Source of the DNA: Svornostia abyssi
GTDB lineage: Bacteria; Actinomycetota; Thermoleophilia; Solirubrobacterales; Solirubrobacteraceae
Reading direction: 5' to 3'
Assembly: GCA_024666565.1 (NCBI GenBank)
Contig: CP088295.1
Coordinates: forward strand, 1,674,001-1,738,000
Length of the DNA: 64,000 bases
The translations under genes and the position numbers were made by a program. Of the stretch, positions 58,568 to 64,000 are shown in pieces; position 1 is the stretch's first letter; each line of letters begins with the position of its first letter. The notes below the pieces were generated by a model. It saw nothing but the letters and a program-made list of their open reading frames with translations. It ran no database searches and was not told the DNA's origin.

Positions 58568-59686
58568 TCACGCGGCGCGCAGGATCTCGGTCAGCGCCTC
58601 CAGGGAGTATCGCCGTTCTGCGGCCTCGCGGCCTGCCGCCCCCACCTGGTCTCCGACCGGACCGAACGCGGTGACGGCGGCCGCGGCGAGCCCGTCCGGG
58701 TCGTCGCCTTCGAGGTAGTCCTCGCCCGCGACGAGCTCGAGGCCCGCGGCGGCCTTCGGTGTCGCGATGACCGGCAGCGCGCACGCCAGCGCCTCGATGA
58801 ACTTCAGCGGCGAGCCGCCGCCCTGGCGCAGCGGCACGAGGACCGCGTCCGACGCCGCGTACACCGCGGGCAGGTCGTCGACGAAGCCGCGCGCCTCGAT
58901 CCGTGAGTCGCGCCGGTCGAGGTCGTCCGGCAGCCCGCGGCCGGTGAGCGTGAGGATCGCCGCCGGCTCGCGCGCCCACACGGCGGGCATGATCTCGTCG
59001 AGCAGCCAGCCCAGCGCGTCGCGGTTCGGTGGATAGGTGTGGTCGGCGGCGAACAGCAGCCGCCGCGCGCCGCGCCGGGGCCCGACGGTGGCGATGCGCG
59101 CGACATCGACGACGTTCGGCACGTGCAGGACGTCCGCCCCGGGCGCCAGCTCGCGGGCCAGCGCGACCTCCCGCGGCGACGGCACCCACGTCTGGGCGGC
59201 GCGGCGCAGCAGGAGCCGTTCGAAGCGCTCGAGGCCCGCGCTCCCCCCGCCGTCGTCCAGTTCGCCCCGGAACCCGGACTCGAGGTTCTGCGCGCAGTAG
59301 ATGACGGGCCGTCTGCGCATGACGCCGAGCAGCGCGGCTCCCGCGCTCAGCCCGTCGGCGACGATCCGCCCGTCCGGCCCCGCCGCCTCCACGGCCACCG
59401 ACGCCAGCTCCGCCGACGCGCCGCGCGCGAACCCGTCCGGCGCTCCCGCGGCCCGGGCACGCGTGTACGTGCGCAGTCGTGCGAGCCCGCGCGACGGGGC
59501 CACGGGGCGGATCTCCAGCTGCTCCAGCCGCGCGAGCTCCCGCGACGGCTCTTCGCCCGAGAACGGCACGTAGGCCAGTGTCACCGGGCCGAGCCGATCC
59601 AGCGCGGCGAGCAGCGAGATGACCCGGCGTGAGCCGCCCGTCGCGCCCGTGGGCGCGTACGGCGTGGCGAGCACCGTGCGGGTCAT
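58568..59686 (-). CDS. Group 1 glycosyltransferase
   Basis: The protein has about 372 residues: MTRTVLATPYAPTGATGGSRRV at the start, VIYCAQNLESGF in the middle, and a GT4 donor region VPLRQGGGSPLKFIEALACALPVIATPKAAAGL. Its start overlaps the stop of the next upstream gene (ATGA). It is part of a three-gene coupled run with another glycosyltransferase and a sugar nucleotidyltransferase. Confidence 0.86.
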   Translation of the reverse strand: MTRTVLATPYAPTGATGGSRRVISLLAALDRLGPVTLAYVPFSGEEPSRELARLEQLEIRPVAPSRGLARLRTYTRARAAGAPDGFARGASAELASVAVEAAGPDGRIVADGLSAGAALLGVMRRRPVIYCAQNLESGFRGELDDGGGSAGLERFERLLLRRAAQTWVPSPREVALARELAPGADVLHVPNVVDVARIATVGPRRGARRLLFAADHTYPPNRDALGWLLDEIMPAVWAREPAAILTLTGRGLPDDLDRRDSRIEARGFVDDLPAVYAASDAVLVPLRQGGGSPLKFIEALACALPVIATPKAAAGLELVAGEDYLEGDDPDGLAAAAVTAFGPVGDQVGAAGREAAERRYSLEALTEILRAA

Positions 59687-60846
59687 CCGCCCAGCCGCTC
59701 CAGCTCGGCGGTGATCTCGGCCAGTCGCGCGTCCCACGAGTTCGCCGCCGCGGCTGCCGAGCGGGCGAGCCGCCGCTCGGGCGTGTCCTGCGCGAGCTCT
59801 CGCTCCACCGCGGAGACGAACGCGTCGGCGCCGTCGGCCACCGAGATCGCATCGACGCCTTCCAGCGCGGGCAGCGGGGTCGCCACGACGGGCCTCCCCG
59901 CCGCGAGGTACTCGTAGACCTTCATCGGGAAGATGCTCGCCGTCAGCTCACTGGCGCGGTAGGGGATGAGCGTGACGTCGGCGCCGCGCAGCACGGCGGG
60001 CAGCTCCTCGTACCGGCGCGCGCCGAGGAGGTGCACGTTCGGCTCGGCGTCGAGCGCCGCCACGTCGGTGTGTGGGTCACCCAGGCCGACCGGGCCCACC
60101 AGCGCGATCGTCCAGTCGCGCCGCGCCTGTGCGACGGCCGTCAGCAACGGCAGGTCGAGCTTCTTCTCCGCGATCGCGCCGGTGAACACCAGGCGCGGGG
60201 ACGGGAGCGCGGCCAGCGCGGGATCGACGGGGCCGCCCTGGAGTGCGGTGGCGAACGCGGCGGTGTCGGCGACGTTCGGCGCGTACAGGACGTTGTCGCT
60301 CAGCGTCCGCATCCGCTCGGCCAGCCGCGGCGCGCTGGCGAGGACCAGGTCGGCTCGCCCGGCGAACCGCGCCTCGGCGGCGCGGAAGGACACCTCGTCG
60401 ATGCCCTCCTGGGTCGCGATGTCATCGACGCAGTGGTAGACGACGAGCGCCGGGTCGAGCACGTCGAGCAGCGCCTCGGCCTGGGGCACGTAGCCCCACA
60501 GGATCGGGCGCGACATCCCCAGCTTGCGCGCGGCGCGCCCCACGAGCGCGGGCAGCAGCCGCGCGTTGACCGCCCGCACCGCCGCCTTGCCGTGCAGTGG
60601 GATGACCAGTGGGGAGAGGACGTGGACGCCGTCACGCTCGCGCGGCGGCTGCAGCCCGCGCACCAGCCGGCGGGCCATCCGCGAGACGTCGCGCCCGGCC
60701 ACCGTCGGCCGGCGCAGCCCCAGCGACTCGATGAACAGCACCCGGTGGCCGGCCCCAGCCAGCCGCGCCATGAGGTGATGCTGGTTCGTCCACAGCTCGG
60801 TCTCCCAGTCGTTGAAACCGACGCAGACGATGTCGTGACGGGTCAT
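59683..60846 (-). CDS. Glycosyltransferase family 1-like
   Basis: The protein has 387 residues. DIVCVGFNDWETELWTNQHHLMARLA at the N-terminus and YHCVDDIATQEGID match the WsaF/Wca-type glycosyltransferases that act on polymers. The donor end is PIYRASELTASIFPMKVYEYLAAGRPVVATPLPALEG-like (positions ~310-350). Both ends overlap neighbours by 4 bases. It likely acts in the same surface glycan pathway. Confidence 0.86.
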   Translation of the reverse strand: MTRHDIVCVGFNDWETELWTNQHHLMARLAGAGHRVLFIESLGLRRPTVAGRDVSRMARRLVRGLQPPRERDGVHVLSPLVIPLHGKAAVRAVNARLLPALVGRAARKLGMSRPILWGYVPQAEALLDVLDPALVVYHCVDDIATQEGIDEVSFRAAEARFAGRADLVLASAPRLAERMRTLSDNVLYAPNVADTAAFATALQGGPVDPALAALPSPRLVFTGAIAEKKLDLPLLTAVAQARRDWTIALVGPVGLGDPHTDVAALDAEPNVHLLGARRYEELPAVLRGADVTLIPYRASELTASIFPMKVYEYLAAGRPVVATPLPALEGVDAISVADGADAFVSAVERELAQDTPERRLARSAAAAANSWDARLAEITAELERLGG

Positions 60847-61568
60847 TCCGGGGGGATGAGTCGGTCCTGCAGCGCCTCGATGTCGTCCTGCGCCTGCTCG
60901 TAGTCCTCGGGCCGCCCGATGTCGAGCCAGAAGTCGTTCGAGCGCCAGGCGCGCACCTTCTCGCCCTCGTGGACGAGGCGCAGCATGAGGTCGGGGAAGT
61001 CGAGCCGCTCGCCGGGCGCGATGAACTCCTTCACCCGCGGGTCGAAGCAGTACACGCCCATGGAGGACTCGTACTCGATGTTCGGCTTCTCGAAGTAGTT
61101 CGTCAGCAGCGTGGCGTCGTCCTCGTCGGCGAAGTCCAGCACGCCGAGGGAGATCTGGACCTTCGTGGTGCGGGTGGCGATCGTGGCGATCGCGTCGCTC
61201 TTCTGGTGGTCGGCGAGCAGCTGGGCGTAGTCGAGGTCCGTGAGGATGTCGCCGTTCATCACGAGGAAGTCCTCGTCGAGGCCGTCGATGAGGCCGAGCG
61301 CGCCCACGGTGCCGAGCGGCTCGTGCTCGCGGTAGTAGTCGATCGGGATGCCGTACGCGTCGCCGTCGCGGAAGAACGCCTCGATGAGCTCGGCGAGGTA
61401 GCCCGTGGCGATCGTGACCTGGTCGAACTGCCGCGTGCGCAGCTGGCGCACCACGATGTCGAGGACCGGGCGGTCGCCGACCGGCATGAGCGGCTTCGGC
61501 AGCACCACGGTGTATGGGCGCAAGCGGGTGCCGAGGCCACCGGCCAGAATCACTGCGCGTCTCGCCAT
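60843..61568 (-). CDS. Sugar-nucleotide pyrophosphorylase (nucleotidyltransferase)
   Basis: The protein has 241 residues with AVILAGGLGTRLRPYT (nucleotide-binding signature) and DEDFLVMNGDILTDLDYAQ (metal site), and ends after NDFWLDIGRPEDYEQA. It makes an NDP-sugar from sugar-1-phosphate and NTP. Mannose- or glucose-1-phosphate are the likely substrates, but cannot be separated by eye. An upstream in-frame TTG at 61577 could also start it. It lies divergent from the GT at 61635. Confidence 0.9.
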   Translation of the reverse strand: MARRAVILAGGLGTRLRPYTVVLPKPLMPVGDRPVLDIVVRQLRTRQFDQVTIATGYLAELIEAFFRDGDAYGIPIDYYREHEPLGTVGALGLIDGLDEDFLVMNGDILTDLDYAQLLADHQKSDAIATIATRTTKVQISLGVLDFADEDDATLLTNYFEKPNIEYESSMGVYCFDPRVKEFIAPGERLDFPDLMLRLVHEGEKVRAWRSNDFWLDIGRPEDYEQAQDDIEALQDRLIPPE

Positions 61569-61634
61569 CGGCCGCAATCATGGCGGCTGCACCGGCGGTT
61601 GGAGGCGGTCCGTCCCGAATAGGATTCGCGCGGC

Positions 61635-62804
61635 ATGGACGGCCCGCGGGTGCTCATGGTGGAGGAGGGCGGCTTCGGCGGCGTGGGCGACTACGCCGCG
61701 CGGCTGTCTGAGGCTCTGGCCGCGGAGGGATGCGCGGTGCAGCTGGCGACCGCTCGGGACCATCCGCACGGCGCGCTTCCCGGCGTCGACGTCCGTGCGG
61801 TGTTCCCCTACCTGCGCGAGCGCGGCCCCGTCTCCCGGCGCCTGCGCGACGCCGGGTTCGGCCGCGTCTACAACGGCGCCGCCCACGCGCTGACGATCAT
61901 CCGGCTCACGCCGCGCGCGCGCCGGTTCGGCCTGGTGCACACCCACGGCGCGGAGTGGCCGCCGCTCGCGGCCTTCCAGCACCTGCTGTGGCGCGCGGCC
62001 GGCGCGGCGATCGTCCACACGCCGCACAACACGTTCGATCGCGTCGGCGGCATGCGCGTCCGCTTCAAGGAATGGGTCGAGCGGCTGGCCGACGTCGTCA
62101 TCGTGCACGCGCAGGCCGACCTGCCGAACCTCCTCCCGTCCGTCCGCGAGCGCGCGGTCGTGATCCCGCACGGCGAGTACGGGGGGCTTGCGCGCACGGG
62201 CGGGGAGGCCGACCGGGCCGCTGCGCGCGCGGAGCTCGGGGTCGCCGGGGACGCCGTCGTCGCGCTGCTCTTCGGGCAGCTGCGCGAGGACAAAGGCGTC
62301 GACGTCCTGCTCCAGGCGGCCGCCGAGGTGCCGGAGGTCGTCGTGGTGCTCGCGGGAGAGGACAAGGGCGCACTCGACGCCACCGCGGCGCTGCGAGCCG
62401 ACCCCCGGCTCGACGGCCGGGTCATCGTCCGCGAGGGCTTCCACTCCATGGAACAGGCCGCGCGGTTCTTCGCCGCGGCGGACGTGTCCGTGCTGCCGTA
62501 CCGGCGGGCCAGCGCGAGCGGCGTGCTGCTGCTGTCCTACGGGTTCGCCTGCCCGCCCGTGGTCTTCCCGGTCGGTGGACTGCCCGAAGCGGTGGTCGAC
62601 GGCGAGACCGGCTGGATCTGCGCGGAGAGCACGGCGCAGGCGCTCATCGCTGCGTTGCGCGACGCCGTCGCCGCGGGCCCCGCGCAGCGCGCCCGCCGGG
62701 GGAAAGCGGGCGCACAGCTGTCGGAGGAGCGCTACGCGTGGCCGGCCATCGCTCGGCGGACGATCGCCGAGGCGTACTGGCCCGCGCGGGCGCGTCGCGG
62801 CTGA
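61635..62804 (+). CDS. Group 1 glycosyltransferase (GT4)
   Basis: The protein has 389 residues, with LMVEEGGFGGVGDYAARLSEAL, HTHGAEWPPLAAFQHLLWRAA and VHTPHNTFDRVGG for the acceptor side. The donor side has FGQLREDKGVDVLLQAAAE and PYRRASASGVLLLSYGFACPPVVFPVGGLPEA-type loop sequence. It is transcribed away from the nucleotidyltransferase and is the last gene of the glycan region. Confidence 0.88.
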   Translation: MDGPRVLMVEEGGFGGVGDYAARLSEALAAEGCAVQLATARDHPHGALPGVDVRAVFPYLRERGPVSRRLRDAGFGRVYNGAAHALTIIRLTPRARRFGLVHTHGAEWPPLAAFQHLLWRAAGAAIVHTPHNTFDRVGGMRVRFKEWVERLADVVIVHAQADLPNLLPSVRERAVVIPHGEYGGLARTGGEADRAAARAELGVAGDAVVALLFGQLREDKGVDVLLQAAAEVPEVVVVLAGEDKGALDATAALRADPRLDGRVIVREGFHSMEQAARFFAAADVSVLPYRRASASGVLLLSYGFACPPVVFPVGGLPEAVVDGETGWICAESTAQALIAALRDAVAAGPAQRARRGKAGAQLSEERYAWPAIARRTIAEAYWPARARRG

Positions 62805-62808
62805 GACT

Positions 62809-62865
62809 TGCCGCGAACGACTGTTTTAAGCTGCCGCAAACGACTGTTTTAGACTGCCGTTTTGG
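62809..62865. repeat. Tandem 23-bp direct repeats before the DUF4143-type gene
   Basis: Two copies (62809-62831 and 62832-62854) share TGCCGC-AACGACTGTTTTA with few differences, and a third partial copy TGCCGTTTTGG follows. The stretch is AT-rich relative to its surroundings and ends about 14 bases before the GTG at 62879. It is a candidate operator for autoregulation. Confidence 0.8.
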
Positions 62866-62878
62866 TAACGTAGAAGCC

Positions 62879-64000
62879 GTGTCCACCCTACTAGCCGAGT
62901 ACCAGCGGCGGGTCGTCGACGACGAGCTCGACGAGCTGCTGGAAAGCCTCCCGGCTCTCGCAATCGACGGCCCGAAGGGCGTGGGGAAGACTCGCACGGC
63001 ACTCCAGCGAGCAAACACGGTCCATCGCCTCGATGATCCAGCAGCGCTCGCCGTCGCACAGGCTGACCCTTCGCGCCTGGTTCAGGGTGAGCCCCCGGTG
63101 CTCATCGACGAGTGGCAGCGCTTGAAGGAGGTCTGGGATCTTGTTCGGCGCGCAGTTGACGACGGCGCTCCGCCGGGCAGTTTTCTCCTGACGGGGTCCG
63201 CGATCCCCGACCCCCCGCCCACGCACTCCGGGGCGGGGCGTATCGCGACGGTCCGTCTGCGCCCGCTCGCCGTCAGTGAACGCCTGCGGTCCTCGAGCGT
63301 CAGCCTCGCGGACCTGCTCAGCGGCGAAGGTGCGCGTGTGGCGGGCACAACGGACGTCAGTCTGGCCGACTACACCGATGAGATCCTCGCATCCGGTCTC
63401 CCTGGCATTCGCCCACTGAAGGACCGGGCTCGGCGCCTACAGCTCGACGGGTACGTCGACCGTGTGATCGATCGCGACATCCCGGACGACGCGGGCGCGG
63501 TCATCCGCAACCCGGCGGCGCTGCGCCGCTGGATGAGCGCCTACGCAGCGGCGACATCGACGACTGCCGCGTTCGAGGCGCTGCGCGACGCTGCGAGCGG
63601 TGGGGGAGTCGGAGAAGCCGTCCAAGGCCACGACGCAGGCCTACCGCGACGCGCTCACTCGCGTCTGGTTGCTGGACGAGGTTCCGGCATGGATTCCGAG
63701 CAATAACCCACTCAACGAGCTCGGCCATGCCCCGAAGCACCAGTTCGCCGACCCGGCGCTCGCCGCACAGCTCCTGGGGGCGACAGCTCAGTCCCTGCTT
63801 GCCGGGGGCAGCTCCGGCCCGGCGATCCCCCGCAACGGGACACTGCTCGGCGCGCTCTTCGAAAGCCTCGCGACGTTGTCCGTGCGCGTGTACGCCTCGC
63901 AGAACGAGGCGAAGGTCAAGCACTTCCGCACCGCGCGCGGCCGACAGGAGATCGACCTCATCGTCGAGCGCGCGGACGGATGCATCGTCGCCATCGAGGT
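62879..64000 (+). CDS. DUF4143-type P-loop ATPase (AAA_14), one frame break, 3' end outside window
   Basis: The visible part has about 373 residues. GTG start, Walker A GPKGVGKT, VLIDEWQRL (Walker B) and GSAIPDPPP; these give an AAA_14 ATPase domain. After VIDRDIPDD and a helical region comes the DUF4143 C-terminus (ALFESLATLSVRVYASQ, RQEIDLIVER, a nuclease-like E...DLIVE signature). The frame breaks in G5 63602-63606: one G less joins DAASGGE to SEKPSKATTQAYRDAL. The family occurs as orphan, often toxin-like or defence-linked, ATPases of uncertain function. The end runs off the window. Confidence 0.82.

Noticed and set aside
62809..62865. CRISPR-like direct repeats
   Set aside because: There are only two full copies with no spacers between them and no cas genes nearby.

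Overview
The window is a high-GC chromosome segment of an actinobacterium. The organism is inferred, not proven. Very high GC, large MalT/LAL-type regulators, many PAS proteins, P450 and Baeyer-Villiger enzymes, a wax-ester synthase and a mannose/exopolysaccharide locus would all fit a soil Thermoleophilia (Solirubrobacterales-like) genome. Gene density is high, many neighbours overlap by ATGA/GTGA, and GTG starts are common.

Layout. 1-3.85 kb: two tandem paralogous LuxR-family ATPase regulators. 3.88-6.24 kb: a sulfur-handling module (TauE/SafE permease, rhodanese-metallo-beta-lactamase fusion, ArsR repressor) with two related operator-like sites, resembling BigR-type persulfide operons. 6.3-8.8 kb: a membrane GAF-GGDEF-EAL cyclic-di-GMP enzyme. 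8.8-9.8 kb: a secreted protein and an isoprenylcysteine-methyltransferase-like membrane protein. 9.8-18.5 kb: a visibly less GC-rich island abutting a tRNA-Arg(ACG). It holds a truncated large serine recombinase, an HNH protein, two identical inverted IS982-family elements, and a large nuclease-STAND NTPase gene split by the second element. Excising that element with one CTAG copy restores the frame exactly, giving a 1202-residue protein that looks like an anti-phage (Avs-like) sensor-effector.

18.7-22.4 kb: a translationally coupled P450 > BVMO > SDR operon behind twin palindromic operators, divergent from selO. 24-28.4 kb: two secreted beta-propeller proteins. 28.5-39.3 kb: four paralogous PAS-only proteins interspersed with a methyltransferase, a second BVMO, a large secreted protein and a DUF3052-like protein. 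39.3-42.2 kb: thioesterase, zinc alcohol dehydrogenase and WS/DGAT acyltransferase, pointing to lipid or wax-ester metabolism. 42.3-43.7 kb: a secreted glycoside-hydrolase-like protein behind a cyclic-di-GMP-I riboswitch candidate, which links it to c-di-GMP signalling such as that of the 6.3-kb enzyme.

43.9-62.8 kb: surface-glycan biosynthesis. It holds a polyprenol-phosphate mannose synthase, an O-antigen polymerase-like protein, a polyprenyl sugar-1-phosphate transferase, four group-1 glycosyltransferases, an epimerase, two tandem DegT aminotransferases and a sugar nucleotidyltransferase, interspersed with secreted proteins. The window ends inside a DUF4143-type ATPase gene preceded by tandem 23-bp repeats.

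Sequence quality matters here. At least 15 otherwise intact genes or elements have a single-base frame break, mostly one extra base in a G or C run. I treat most of these as probable sequence errors rather than real pseudogenes.
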